A stretch of 64,000 nucleotides of DNA from Mesoplasma coleopterae (GTDB lineage Bacteria > Bacillota_I > Bacilli_A > Mycoplasmatales > Mycoplasmataceae): assembly GCF_002804245.1 (NCBI RefSeq), contig NZ_CP024968.1:310001-374000 (forward strand), read 5' to 3'. Positions 1 through 11,547 of this stretch are shown piece by piece. Position 1 is the stretch's first letter, and each line of letters begins with the position of its first letter. Below the pieces are notes generated by a model. It did not search any database, was not told where the DNA came from, and was given only the letters and a program-made list of their open reading frames with translations. The position numbers and the translations under genes are program-made.

Positions 1-1
1 A

Positions 2-343
2 AACCGTGTTGAAATGCCTGAAAAAAGAGAAAATACAATTAAAATGATTTCTGTTATGCTTGAAGGGATATCATGAATGTCAAAAACATCAGAAAGAGAA
101 TACTACAATGATAATTTTGGTCATTTCTTTGATCAAGAAAATTGAAAAAATCAGATTATAAGTTATTCAAATTTTGACAAAATCCATAATGATGCGGAAA
201 TAAAATATAACTTAATTTATCAAAATAAAAAATACAAAATTAAAGAGACTTATCAAGTAACTTTAAAAAGAGATAAAGTTCCATTGAATGAATCAATAGG
301 AAATAAATATTTCTACATTTCAAATATAACTAGAAAAAAATAA
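2..343 (+). CDS. Unknown protein, C-terminal part only
   Basis: This is the last 113 codons of a gene that begins upstream of the window. The frame is open from base 2 to TAA at 341-343, with two in-frame TGA codons read as Trp. The product is hydrophilic and rich in Lys, Asn and Tyr, with no membrane segment in the visible part and no motif I recognise. Its stop lies 23 bases before the ATG of the large ABC permease, so the two are probably co-transcribed. It could belong to the same transporter or be an extracytoplasmic protein, but nothing in the visible sequence decides this. Confidence 0.7.
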
Positions 344-366
344 GTACAAAAGGAAAGGAAACATTT

Positions 367-3300
367 ATGAAAAAGACAAGTAATTGATTACTTTTTAAAC
401 AAGGTTTAAAAGGTATATTCAAATTTAAAATTCAATTTGTTATCATTTTAATTCTTTCTTTTTTATCAATTTTTATTTTAACAACCTCTATTTCTTTGAG
501 AGATAGATTAAACCATACTTACAACGAAGTTGTAAAAAGTGTTGATAAGTTTGATTATGAATATAATGATGAATTTTTTGGTAAATCTGGTGGAATTACA
601 TCAAATAGTGTTTCACAAAATCCAATGATAATGTTTATTGACCCAGAATCATATTCAACAATTAATGGAAGTTCTAAAACTTTTAATATTTCTTTTAATG
701 AAATATATGGTGGTAAAACTTTTATAACTGAATCATTTTTGGACCAAAAAATGAAAAACACATATGAGAAAAGCGATTGAAATCTTTTAACTAGTAAAGA
801 TTTCATGGTAAAAACAAGAAACATATTATTAAATTATTTTTATCGTGACTTAGTTGGAGCCTTAAATGGAAAAGAAACAGAAAGCTCTATTAATTTAGAA
901 AAAACACCTATTTTTGCTTATGCTTCAACTTTAAACAAAGATGAAATAAAGTCTGATTATGAAGTTATTCAAGGATATCAATCGATACAAACCATTGATA
1001 TGTACAAAATTAAGCAAAAAGATTTATTTTATTTTTCAACAATAGCATTTAGTAGTATTGGTGCATATATTTCAGAAATTAATAATACATATAACTTAAA
1101 TTCAGCAAAACCAGGCCACCTTGCTGATGTAACATATGAAATAATTACAGGTAATAGTTTAAGAGAAACTCCTATTAATACTAATTTAATTGTTAATGAT
1201 CAAAATAAATATTCTCTTAGAGTGAATAATTCAACAAATAGTGATGCTTTAATAAATATTTCTTCAAACTCAGCACATGATATTGAAAATGCTATAAAAG
1301 AAAATGGTTTAAAAGGTATAACTACGCCAACATTTGTTCAAAATAATAACAAAAATAATAAAATTATAAATCTTAATTCATTTAAATTGCAATCAGCTGC
1401 AAATGGCGATGATTGATCTGCTAGGCTGAATGCATTTGACTCTACTAAAATTGATGAAAATTTATTTAATAATTTAATGAATAAATCTAATTATGATTGA
1501 ATTTTAGAAGGTAAGAATTATGCAAAAATGGATGATGAAGTTGCTAATATACTATCTTTTACATATAAAATGCAATCTGATATTGCAGCGGTTGCTTCAA
1601 ATGTAGAAACAGAATTTAGAAAAGAATTTTCAGTATTTGATAATTCTTCACAAATTGAGTATAAGACTATTGTTTTAGACGAAATGAAGCATTCAAACTT
1701 AAAAATATTAAATCCCGATAAGGGAGGAAGAATGCCAATTACAAAGGGTGAAATATTAATTTCTGAACAATTTGCTAGAGCCAGAAAAATACCTTTGTTT
1801 TCAGATTTAAAAGTAGGAGCTCAAAACTTTACTGTTGTTGGTTATGCTACAGATACATTTTCATATTATCCTGTTGTAAATGATGATTTACCAATACCAC
1901 AACCCAAAAATACAGGAATTATTTATGCATCAGTAGATACATTAAAATCATTGTGAGAAGATGCTCCATCTTCAAATAGAGAAAAAATTAGTAAAACATC
2001 TGTAAAAAGATTTGTTTGAACAAATGAAAAATCAGACATGAATTTATTTAATTATTTATTTTCTCCATCTCAAAAAGCAAAAACATTTAGTGAATCTGTA
2101 TACAGATTCTCTTGAGACTTACAGCCTCAAGTTGTATTAGCTTATAGTTTATTCACAATCATAATATCATTAATAATAGGTATAATAGCTTTATCTGGTT
2201 TATTGATATCACTTAAAAAATCAATCAAAGCAAACACAAAACAAATAGGTATTTTAAAAGCGTTAGGTGTAGAACCACATAATATTGCTTTATCTTACAT
2301 AGCACAATCAGTAATTATCGCTGTATTTATTATTCCATTAAGTTGAGGTATAGGATTATTAGTTCAATCTGGTTTTGTACATTTATTTATTCCATATTTT
2401 AGTATTCAATTGTATCAAATTCAGGTTTCTGTTTTACCACTTATTTTGGGATTCATATTTTTTGGTTTCTTGTCTGTAATGGTTTCATTCTTAGTTGCAT
2501 GAAGATTAACAAATAAACCTGTTATTGAAATTTTAAGAGTTGAAGAAACTAAAAAAACTCATTCTTGAATTTTAAATAAAATGAAAAATACAATTTTCAG
2601 CAAATCTAAATTTACTTTGAAATTTAGTATAACTTTAGCTTCAACAAATAGAAGAAATATATATTTAATGACAATAGTTATTTTCATAACATCATTTTTA
2701 GTTTCAATAGGATTTACTATTCCAGCAACTGTAAGAACAGCTCAATCTGCATATTATAAAAATGTTGAATATTCAAATAGTTATAATTATGTTGAAAACG
2801 TTTCTAACGCCCCATTATCTAAAGGCACAATAAGTTATTCAAAGGATCCTAATGTAATAGACAAAGATTATACTAAACATGGTGAAATCTATTCATATTC
2901 AAATCCTTCAAATTACTTTGAATCAACATATGATTCATCCCCAATTTCTAAGTACTTGTATAATGGAATGAACGCTAATAATAAACCTGTATTTTCAAAT
3001 ACAGTTAAGTATTTAGTTTCTGATTCAGCCAACATGCCATCAAATAGTGAAGGTGAAACTGAGGCTAAAACAGGATTATTCCAAATTATTACAGAACAAT
3101 TTGGTAATAACTTTGCTAATGGAATAGGTTCTCAATTTTCAATTGGAACTATTGAACAAATTTTTGGTCTTTTATCAAGTTCACTTTATGATGCAACTAC
3201 GCTAAACCCTGAAACAAATATTGCTCAAGAAACATATTTAAATGACGCTTTAGTTCAAAAAAAATATGATGTTATTACTAAGAACTTAACTCAAGCTATA

Positions 3301-5424
3301 CCAATGATATTAGGAAGCATATTAGGTTCAAGTACTACTGGTGATGAAAAAGATTGAAAAGAACAAATATTATCAGTTATATCATCAGCAGCCCCAGCAT
3401 TTGTTCAAAGTTATATTCAAGATCCTTCAAGAGTCCAACAATATGGATTTGGATATGGTGTTAAAAAAATCTTTAAAGACAGTGAAACATTTGCAACAAA
3501 TATTCAAGTTTCAAATAATAAAAATAATATTAAACTAACTGGTTTAGAACAAAATCAAAAAGCATTTACAATAAATGAAAATTTAAAAAATAAACTTTTT
3601 GTAAGTGAAGAAACTTTAGAAAAAATTAATAATGTCTTCAATGGTACAAAATATGATTCTGATATTGAAGAAAACGGCTTTAAATATTATGACCATGAAA
3701 CTAACACAATAAACGTGCCAATTTTACCTAATAAACAAGCTTTAAATTTATATGAATTAAATAAAAATAACACAATTGATGATATTTTTACAAAACAACA
3801 ACAAATTTTATTCGAACATAAAAATGGAGATAACACAACATATGATGTTCTGCCAAAAGAAGCATGAATATATGATGATTCTGATTTTATTAATTCAAAT
3901 TACTTCAATAATTCTTTTGGTAAAGATAGTGAAAAAGCTAAAACTATAATAAATGATAGAACAGGTACATATCAAACAGATAAAAATTACCTAAGTTTAT
4001 ATGATTTAGATAATAATAAATTCACATACAAATATTTATACGATGAAACAAATAAACTTCAAAAGGATAGTTATTTATTTAATGATTTTGCTGTTAAAAA
4101 TAATGAAGGAGTTTCATATGTTAGACCATATTATGAATTCTCAAATATTAAATTATTCCTGCCTAAGGCATTATTAAATGAAGAAGAAAAAAATGGAATA
4201 AATAAATGAGCAAATTTTAACAAAAAAAATGGTGTAAATCCTGCAGGATACTTTGAAGACAATATTTCATCAAATAATATTCCATCAGCTACTAAAAAAG
4301 CATGAGAATCAATTTATGGAACTGAAGCTAGTTCTAAAGGCTACATAATGATAAAACCTTATTCATTAGAGTACAGTTTATCTAAAGAAGAATCAATTAA
4401 CAGAGGTTTAGCAAACATAGTAGAAGGACAACCTTTATGATTTCTTGATGCAATGAGAGCAAACTTATTTAAACAAGAAATAACTCAAGTTAAATATACA
4501 AATACTGATTTAAAAGTTAATTTAAAATCAGTTGGAAGTCTTGATTCATATAACGGAAGTTTAACAATTGTTGATCAGGGATTAGCTAACTTAATTGGAA
4601 ATTTCTCAATCAGTAAAAAATACGATGTTAACTATAATTTCTTTGAACCAGAGATTGTTTATAAAGCAGGACAAACCATTAATGCTAATGGTGTAGCATT
4701 TACATCTAGTTATGATAAATATAAATTACATAACGAAAGTGAAGATTTATATGTTTCAGATTATACAAAAATGTTAAATAATGGTGCTGATTCACTTAAT
4801 TACACACAGATGATGTGAAACAACGCTAAATTTTCTAATATTGATGAAGCAGTTGATCTAACAACTGGATTCCTTCAAACAACACAAGAAAATAATGGTA
4901 TTTTACTTTTATCACAAATTCCAATAGGTAATATATCTAAAGAAGATTTAAGATTACAAGTAGCTGATCAAAAACTATTAAGCATTGAAAAAGACTTGAT
5001 TGCACAAATTTCTCAATTAGCAATTTCAGTTGCAATGTTAATTATTGTAAGTGTTATTATAACGTCTTCATTATTAATTATATTAATCGGAGATATTTAT
5101 ATAACACATTATGAAAGATTTATGATTTTAATGAAATCATTTGGTTACTCAAATTGAAAAGTTCAGAAATACTCGTTTGGAACTGTAACTATTTTATCTA
5201 TTATTGGATGAATATTAGCTACATTATTAGCATGTGGATTGATAGCATTAATTATGTTCATGCTTAAAATGACAGGATTTGCTGTTCCATTCATTATTTC
5301 TTGGTGACCATTTGTAGCCAGTTTAGCTGTTGTTTCTATTTCTTATTTTGGAAGTTTAATTTTAATTTCTAGAAAAGTAAGAAAAGGAGATCCAGCAGGT
5401 CTATTGATGGAAACTCACGAATAG
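367..5424 (+). CDS. Large FtsX-type ABC transporter permease (1685 aa)
   Basis: A single 1685-codon frame with many TGA-Trp codons. The start at 367 follows a strong AAAGGAAAGG ribosome site. Residues about 15-42 form one membrane segment and a long extracytoplasmic region follows. Three or more segments at about 590-725 carry the FtsX hallmark 'KQIGILKALG' (codons near 2245-2275). A further segment lies at about 770-790, then a second very long extracytoplasmic region of about 750 residues. A second FtsX block at about 1545-1670 contains 'MKSFGYSNWKVQKYS'. This is the double-FtsX layout of MacB/LolCE-like or lipoprotein and peptide exporters, with greatly enlarged ectodomains, as seen in Spiroplasma and relatives. 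Its ATPase partner is not in the window and may lie upstream. The substrate is unknown. Internal ATGs such as 2581 are not separate genes, because there is no stop or ribosome site before them. Confidence 0.85.
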
Positions 5425-5432
5425 GAGAAGTT

Positions 5433-5978
5433 ATGAAAAAAGTAGCAATTATTTTACATGAAAATTTTGAAGAATCAGAAGCTATTGTAACAATAGATAT
5501 ATTAAGAAGATCTGAAATCATTGTAGATATATACAATATTCAAGAAAAAGATTTTCAAGTAGGTTCTCATAATATAACTGTAAAAACAGAATATAAGATT
5601 GAATCATTGAATTCAGATAATTACGATGGAATCGTTATACCTGGAGGACCTGGGATAAATAATTTATTTGATAATGAAATATTATTAAATTTAATAAGAG
5701 ATTTTAATAGTAGTAATAAATTGATTAGTGCCATATGTGCTGCGCCACAAATCTTAGGTCAAGCTGGAGTTATTGATGGCATTAAAATTGTAAAATTCCC
5801 TACTTCTAATAAATACTTAGAAAAAGCTTTTGTTCAAGAAAAAGATAGTATTATAGACAAAAATATTGTTACTGGTTCAAGTATTGGAACAGTAGTCCCA
5901 TTTGCGTTAAATATAATAGAATATCTACAAGGAAAAGAACAAAAAGAGAAAATTAAACAACAACTTGTAATTATTTAA
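5433..5978 (+). CDS. DJ-1/PfpI family protein
   Basis: A 181-residue single-domain protein of the DJ-1/ThiJ/PfpI class I glutamine amidotransferase-like superfamily. The nucleophile elbow reads 'ISAICAAPQIL', which places the reactive Cys at about residue 102. The acidic residue expected in the pocket is in 'HENFEESEA' (about 13-17), and 'GIVIPGGPG' is the usual oxyanion-strand motif. Length is typical of the family. Members act as cysteine-based stress proteins, deglycase-like enzymes or chaperones; the exact activity cannot be read from sequence. The ATG is eight bases past the permease stop, with AGGAG overlapping that stop, so it is probably the last gene of the permease transcript. A strong hairpin-terminator follows. 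Confidence 0.85.
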   Translation: MKKVAIILHENFEESEAIVTIDILRRSEIIVDIYNIQEKDFQVGSHNITVKTEYKIESLNSDNYDGIVIPGGPGINNLFDNEILLNLIRDFNSSNKLISAICAAPQILGQAGVIDGIKIVKFPTSNKYLEKAFVQEKDSIIDKNIVTGSSIGTVVPFALNIIEYLQGKEQKEKIKQQLVII

Positions 5979-5980
5979 CA

Positions 5981-6014
5981 AAATCACCTTACTAATACAG
6001 TGAGGTGATTTTTT
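5981..6014 (+). terminator. Terminator hairpin that embeds the next gene's ribosome site
   Basis: AAATCACCT at 5981-5989 pairs with AGGTGATTT at 6003-6011. Inner pairs extend the stem to about 15 bp including a G-U, and a run of seven T follows. The 3' arm contains GAGGTGAT, the only ribosome site for the gene starting at 6014. Confidence 0.75.
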
Positions 6015-7831
6015 TGAAGATAGTAAGACAAACCTCATATCAAGATTGTGGTGTAGCTTGCATAGCGATGATGATAAATCATTTTTATAAGTACGAAATA
6101 GATTTACAACAAGTTAAAAATTACTTATCAATTCATGATGATGAACTAAGTTTTTATGACATTATTGATTTAGCTAGTAATTTTTATTTAAAAGGAGACG
6201 CATTTAAAGTAGATCAAGATTTTTTAGAATTAAAAAATAAAGTCCCTTTTTTAGCACAAGTAGTTAATCCTGATGGACTATTGCATTTTGTTATAGTAGA
6301 AAGGATTTTGCAAAATGATTTAATTATATTTGATCCTAGTAAAGAAAAAAAGATAAAGCAAGGTTTACCTGAATTTTTAAAAAGTTTTAATGACAATGTA
6401 ATAATTTTCAAATCTAATATTAAAGAATTTAATAAGGACTTTAAATTTAATTTTAAAAAGTTTTTAAATATTTTTAATTTTGATTTTATTCTTTACTTAA
6501 TAATAAATTTAATATCAACAATTTTATTTATTTTAGATACACAATTTTTGAAGATGTTTTCAAACTCATTATCTGAAAAAACACAAGACTTTTTGATTTA
6601 CTTATTTCCACTAATAATTTTACTATTCAATATTCTATTCAAGAATATATCAATTCATATCATTAATATTAATTATAAAAAAAGAAAATATTCTTTATTG
6701 AAAAAATTTTCAAATCTAATTGAAACTACAAATTCAGAAGATTTATTTTATTTATATCAAGAAATAAAATGAGTATGTCAATATGAAAACTACAGTTTAA
6801 AAAGCAGCGTTTCATCACTTATTTCTGAAATGGTAAGTCTAATTTTTATTTATTTTATTATTAAAGAGCTGTTTTTAATAATACTTATATCTGACATTAT
6901 TTATATATTTGTAAATATTTGTATAAACAATTTTGTTAAAAAAGATAATTTAAGTTCTGATAAGGAATGATTTAATTTTTTAAGTAATATACAACACATA
7001 AAAAATATTTGTGCTGAATATGATGTATTAAATGAACTTATTAAACTAGAAGAAAAAGACAAATTAGCTAATTCAACACTTAATTGAATTGAAGTTTGAG
7101 ATAAAGTTGGATTAATATTAATTTATATAATTAGTTGGTCTTTATTAAAAAATGGTAATTTAGAATTTTCATTTTTCTTTATAATTTTGTTATTTAAAAA
7201 CTTTAGCAGAGTTAATATTTTTAATTTGGGTCAAACCATAATCTGAATAAAAAAATATAAAATAGCGATTATTAAATTTGAAAAGATTTTTATTGAAAAT
7301 AATTACATTAACTTTAATGAAGATATAAACAATATTGAAATTTCAAGCACAGAAGAAAAAATAAAATTAATTAAAGGGCTAAACATAATAAATTCAAAAA
7401 TTGATTTAGGTAATATAAATAAAACTAAAAATGATACAAATGTTAACGTCTACATAAATAATAAAAATATTAGTAATTTAAAAACATCTGATTTACGTAA
7501 ACACATTTATTATTCAAAAAATTTTCAAATTAAATTTGGAACAATTTTTCAAAATATAACTTCATCAAATAACCAAGGCATAAATATTTTTACTATTAAA
7601 GAAATTAATGACCTTTTAAATAAATATTCAATTAAAATAACTAAACTAGTTAAGCCAGAAACTAATACTCAACTTGAAAAAGAAATAATTAAATTATTAA
7701 ATGTGTTTTACATTAATAAAAAAGTAATATTGATTAAAAATGATTTTCAAATAATAAGTTTTGATGAAATAAAGTCCATTTTAGCTATCTTTACTAAATT
7801 AAGTAATGATAAATTTTTGATTTTGTCTTAA
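6014..7831 (+). CDS. C39-peptidase ABC transporter-like protein with a degenerate ATPase domain
   Basis: 605 residues from the TTG at 6014, chosen because GAGGTGAT lies just upstream; an in-frame GTG at 6005 sits inside that site. Residues 1-130 are a peptidase C39 domain, the class that cleaves double-glycine leaders. The catalytic Cys is C12 in 'YQDCGVAC', the His is H91 in 'LLHFVIV', and the Asp is about D107 in 'IIFDP'. Several hydrophobic segments follow at about 140-440, as in the ABC membrane domain. The C-terminal 165 residues sit where the nucleotide-binding domain should be. I find no Walker A P-loop: that stretch reads 'LNIINSKIDLGNINKTKN'. No LSGGQ signature is visible either, and only a vague Walker-B-like 'KKVILIKNDFQ' remains. 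It may be a protease with a pseudo-ATPase tail, or a decaying bacteriocin or peptide exporter. No leader-peptide gene is visible nearby. Confidence 0.75.
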
Positions 7832-7863
7832 AATTAATATAATAAAGTAAAAAAAGGATAAGA

Positions 7864-8373
7864 ATGATAAATATTGATTTTATAAATGAAACTGATTTAA
7901 AAGTAAAAGAATGAGAAGAATTAGCTATGCAGATAATTAAGTCAGGTTTTAAATATCTGAAACTAAAAAATAAAATAAATTTATCTATTACTTTTTTAGA
8001 TAGCGAACCAGCTCAAAAATTAAATCAAGAATATAGAAACCATTCTTACATACCTGATGTAACTTCTTTTCCAATAGAAATGTCAGAACAAGAAATAAAA
8101 GCTTTGGGTTATCAAGAAATAGGAGACATCTTTATTTGTATTGAAGAAGCTGAAAGAAAAAGTATTAAGTATGAACATTCTTTAAAAGAAGAAATGGGAT
8201 TTTTATTCACTCATGGTTTTTTACACTTAATGGGCTATGATCACGAAACAAATGAAAAAGATGAAGAAGAAATGTTTTTCATTCAAGATGAGATACTTAA
8301 AATAAATAAAATAAATTACACAATTAAATTTACAGAAGAAGATTACAAAGAAATAGAGGACAAAGATGAATAA
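7864..8373 (+). CDS. ybeY: Endoribonuclease YbeY (rRNA maturation factor)
   Basis: A 169-residue YbeY, a zinc-dependent single-strand endoribonuclease needed for 16S rRNA 3' processing and ribosome quality control. The metal site 'HGFLHLMGYDH' (H-x3-H-x5-H) is intact at about residues 118-128. The true start is the ATG at 7864 with AAAAGGATAAGA upstream; an internal ATG at 7927 lies after an in-frame TGA-Trp and would remove the first 21 residues. The gene overlaps era by eight bases, the conserved Firmicutes/Mollicutes ybeY-era-recO arrangement. Confidence 0.93.
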
Positions 8374-9271
8374 AATTAAATCAGGATTTATATCTATAGT
8401 TGGTAGACCTAATGTTGGTAAATCAACTTTATTAAATAAAATAATAGGTCATAAGATTTCAATCGTTACAAATAAAGCTCAAACAACAAGAAATAATATA
8501 AGAGGTATTCTGACAGAAAAAGAATATCAATTAATATTTGTAGATACACCTGGAATACACACATCAAAAAATCAAATTGATAGATTTATGAATTCAAGTG
8601 CTATGAGAAGTATGAAAGAAGTAGATGTTGTTGTATTTATGGCACCAGCTGATGAAACAATAGGAAAAAATGATTTATTTATTTTAAATGAATTATCAAA
8701 AAAAAATGACATTAAAAAAATACTTGTAATTTCAAAAGCAGACGTTGTTAGCAAAGAAAAACTATTTTTAAAAGCGACTGAATGAAACACATACGAAAAA
8801 ATCTTTGATGAAATAATTATTACTTCTTCAACAGAAAATATTAATATTGATAAATTAATAGAAACAATAGTTGGTTTTCTACCTGAAACAGGTCATTATT
8901 TTTATGATGAAGATTCTATAACAGATCAACCTAATCGTTTTGCAATTAGAGAAATAATAAGAGAAAGTGTACTTTTAAAAGCTGGACAAGAAGTTCCTCA
9001 CTCAGTTGCTATACTTGTTGATGAACTTGAAGAAACAGAAGATGAAATTAATATTGTTGCATCAATTATTGTTGAAAGAAAATCTCAAAAGGGAATTATT
9101 ATAGGCCATCAAGGTAAAAAAATAAGTGATATTAAATATAAATCAAGAAAGCAAATAAGAGAGCTTTTCGAAAAAGATGTTAACTTAGAATTATTTGTAA
9201 AAGTTCAAGAAAATTGAAGAAACTCTGCAAGTTTAATTAAGAAGATGGGATATGACAAGGATAAATACTAA
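8366..9271 (+). CDS. era: GTPase Era
   Basis: 301 residues. The GTPase domain carries G1 'GRPNVGKST', G3 'DTPG' and G4 'SKAD' (the family norm is NKxD, so Asn has become Ser). A C-terminal KH domain includes 'GIIIGHQGKKISDIK'. Era binds the 3' end of 16S rRNA and couples 30S assembly to growth. Two or more TGA-Trp codons fall in the second half. The start overlaps the end of ybeY and the stop shares one base with the recO ATG (TAATG), so the three are translationally coupled. Confidence 0.95.
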
Positions 9272-10074
9272 TGAGTGAAATAAAAATAAAAGCTGTTGTT
9301 TTAGATTCTTTTAATTATGAAGAAAATGACAAAATAATTACAGTTTACTCTAAAGAATTCGGTAAACTAAGCTTTATTGCGCTTGGAGCAAATAAACCTT
9401 CAAGTAAAAACAATTACTCACTTAATTTGTTTTCAGTAGCTAATTTTGAAATATTTAAATCAAGAAAAGCTCAATCTATTTCAAAATTAAAAACGGGAAC
9501 ACTAATAAATGATAATTTTAAAATAACTAAATCATACAATAACTATTTGTTTGCAAGTATTATATCTTCAGTCATTTTGCAAGAAGATTTATTTTACAAT
9601 AAAGATCCTAAGTGGTTTGACATGCTTCAAGAAGCAATTAAGAACATTAATGACGAAATAAATCCTTTTTCAAATATGGTTTGATTTCTATTTTATTCGT
9701 TAAAAAACTTTGGCGGAAATTGAGAACTAAAAAAGTGTTATAGATGTAGTAAACCAAGTAAAATATACAGAAAATTTGATTTAAATAATTTTGGCCTTGT
9801 TTGTCCAAACTGTATTTATGAAAATGAAGATGAACAAGACTTTGAATTTATTAAGTATTTACAAAGGATGGATAATAACACATTTTTCACAATACAAAAA
9901 TTTTCAATAAACGTATCTTATGAAATAATTATCTCTAAATTAATCTTAGGATATTATTTAAATGAATTAGGGATATATTCTTTCCCAATAAAAGAGATTT
10001 TAAAAAAAGAAGTATATAATGAAAACACGTTTTGAGAGTACTCTCATAGTGTGTTGACAAACAGTAGTATTTAA
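9271..10074 (+). CDS. recO: DNA repair protein RecO
   Basis: 267 residues. It has the N-terminal OB fold typical of RecO ('IKAVVLDSFNYEENDKIITV') and a C-terminal helical domain with a four-Cys zinc site: CYRC and, about 22 residues later, CPNC. RecO loads RecA on SSB-coated single strands with RecR. It starts by TAATG overlap with era and ends before a hairpin that separates it from glyS. Confidence 0.9.
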
Positions 10075-10087
10075 AGGTAGAATAATT

Positions 10088-10093
10088 TATAAT
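10088..10093 (+). promoter_or_regulatory. -10 box (TATAAT) upstream of glyS
   Basis: A perfect TATAAT lies just past the recO stop and 72 bases before the glyS ATG. A TTGACA at 10054-10059 is 28 bases away, too far for normal spacing, so the -35 is unclear. If used, the transcript would carry the hairpin at 10109-10125 in its leader. Confidence 0.5.
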
Positions 10094-10108
10094 TGAAATA
10101 GTTTCATT

Positions 10109-10138
10109 GTCAGCCAATAGCTGACTTTTGTTATTTTT
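10109..10138 (+). terminator. Short hairpin with T-rich tail between recO and glyS
   Basis: GTCAGC (10109-10114) pairs with GCTGAC (10120-10125) around a CAATA loop, followed by TTTTGTTATTTTT. This is a short terminator for the era-recO transcript. If the TATAAT at 10088 is the glyS promoter, it is instead an attenuator-like element in the glyS leader. Confidence 0.55.
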
Positions 10139-10164
10139 AGATATAGACAATAAAGGAGAAAGAT

Positions 10165-11520
10165 ATGGAGAAATTAATTGCCCATTTAAAATCTCAAGGT
10201 TTTATTTTTCAGGGATCAGAAATTTATGGAGGACTAGCTAACTCATGAGACTATGGTCCATTAGGAGTAGAAGTTAAAAATAAATTGAAACAAGCTTGAT
10301 GAAATCATTTTGTTAGAAAAAATACTTACAACATTGGTTTGGATAGTTCAATCATTTTAAATTCAAGTGTTTGAAAAGCGAGTGGTCATATCGATGGTTT
10401 CAATGACCCATTAATTGACTGTAAAAAGTGCAACAGTAGATGAAGAGCAGATAAATTAATTGAAGAATTTAATTCTGAAATTAATGCTGGAGTTATGACT
10501 GAAAAACAAATGGAAGAATTTATAAAAGAACAAAATATTAAGTGCCCTAAATGTCAAGCATGTGATTTTACACAAATAAGAAAATTTGCATTGATGTTTA
10601 AAACTAATCAAGGTGTGCTTGAAGATGAATCATCAAGTGTTTATTTAAGACCTGAAACTGCTCAGGGTATTTTTATTAACTTTAAAAATGCACAAAGATC
10701 TTTAAGAAAAAAATTACCATTTGGAATTGGTCAAATTGGTAAATCATTTAGAAATGAAATTACACCAGGTAACTTTATTTTTAGGACTCGTGAATTTGAA
10801 CAAATGGAATTAGAATTTTTCTTTAATCCATCTGATGAAAAAGATTGATTTTCATATTGATTAAATGAAGTTGAAATATTCTTACAAGACAAAGTTAAAA
10901 TAAGCAAAGAAAATTATAGAGTTAGAAATCATGAAAAAGATGAACTAGCTCACTATTCAACAGCAACAAGCGACATTGAATTTAAGTTCCCGTTTGGTTG
11001 AGGTGAACTATGAGGTGTTGCTCATAGAGGAAGTTTTGATTTAAATGCTCACCAGGAAGCATCTAAACAAGACTTAACTTACTTAGATCCAACAACTAAC
11101 CAAAAAATCTTACCGCATGTGATAGAACCAAGCGTTGGTGTTGAAAGAATGATGTTAGCTATTCTATGACAAGCTTATCATGAAGAAGATTTAGGTGAGG
11201 GAAACTCACGTGTAGTTATGAAATTACCTTACAATTTAGCTCCATATCAAATAGCTGTCATGCCATTGCAAAAGCAACAAAATGATCAAGCTCAAGCTTT
11301 GTATAATCAACTTTTAAATAATTTTGATGTTACATATGATGAAACAGGGAATGTTGGAAAAAGATATAGAAGACAAGATGCAATTGGTACGCCTTTTGTG
11401 ATTACTGTAGACTTCGATACTCCAGAAACAAATTCAGTCACTGTAAGAGAAAGAGATTCAATGGAGCAAGTTCGTATTGATTTAAATGAACTTGAAACAT
11501 ATTTAAAACTTAAATTCTAA
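10165..11520 (+). CDS. glyS: Glycyl-tRNA synthetase (single-chain, alpha2 type)
   Basis: 451 residues, the homodimeric class II form also called GlyQS. Class II motifs are visible: '[13 protein letters not shown]', the motif 2 region '[19 protein letters not shown]', and motif 3 around '[13 protein letters not shown]'. The anticodon-binding domain fills the C-terminal 100 residues. Two CxxC pairs ('CKKCNSRW' near 10420 and 'CPKCQAC' near 10540) form a zinc-binding insertion. The ATG follows TAAAGGAGAAAGAT. The only tRNA gene in this window, 30287-30360, is a tRNA-Gly and so a substrate. Confidence 0.95.
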
Positions 11521-11547
11521 TTTATATATTGAAAGGAAGTGATGTTC

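Noticed and set aside
2581-3357. Possible separate second permease gene starting at 2581
   Set aside because: The codon before is sense, no stop occurs between the halves, and there is no ribosome site, so it is one 1685-residue protein.
3341-3538. Open frame of 65 codons inside the ABC permease
   Set aside because: It is a shadow in frame 2 of a continuous code-4 gene and has no ribosome site.
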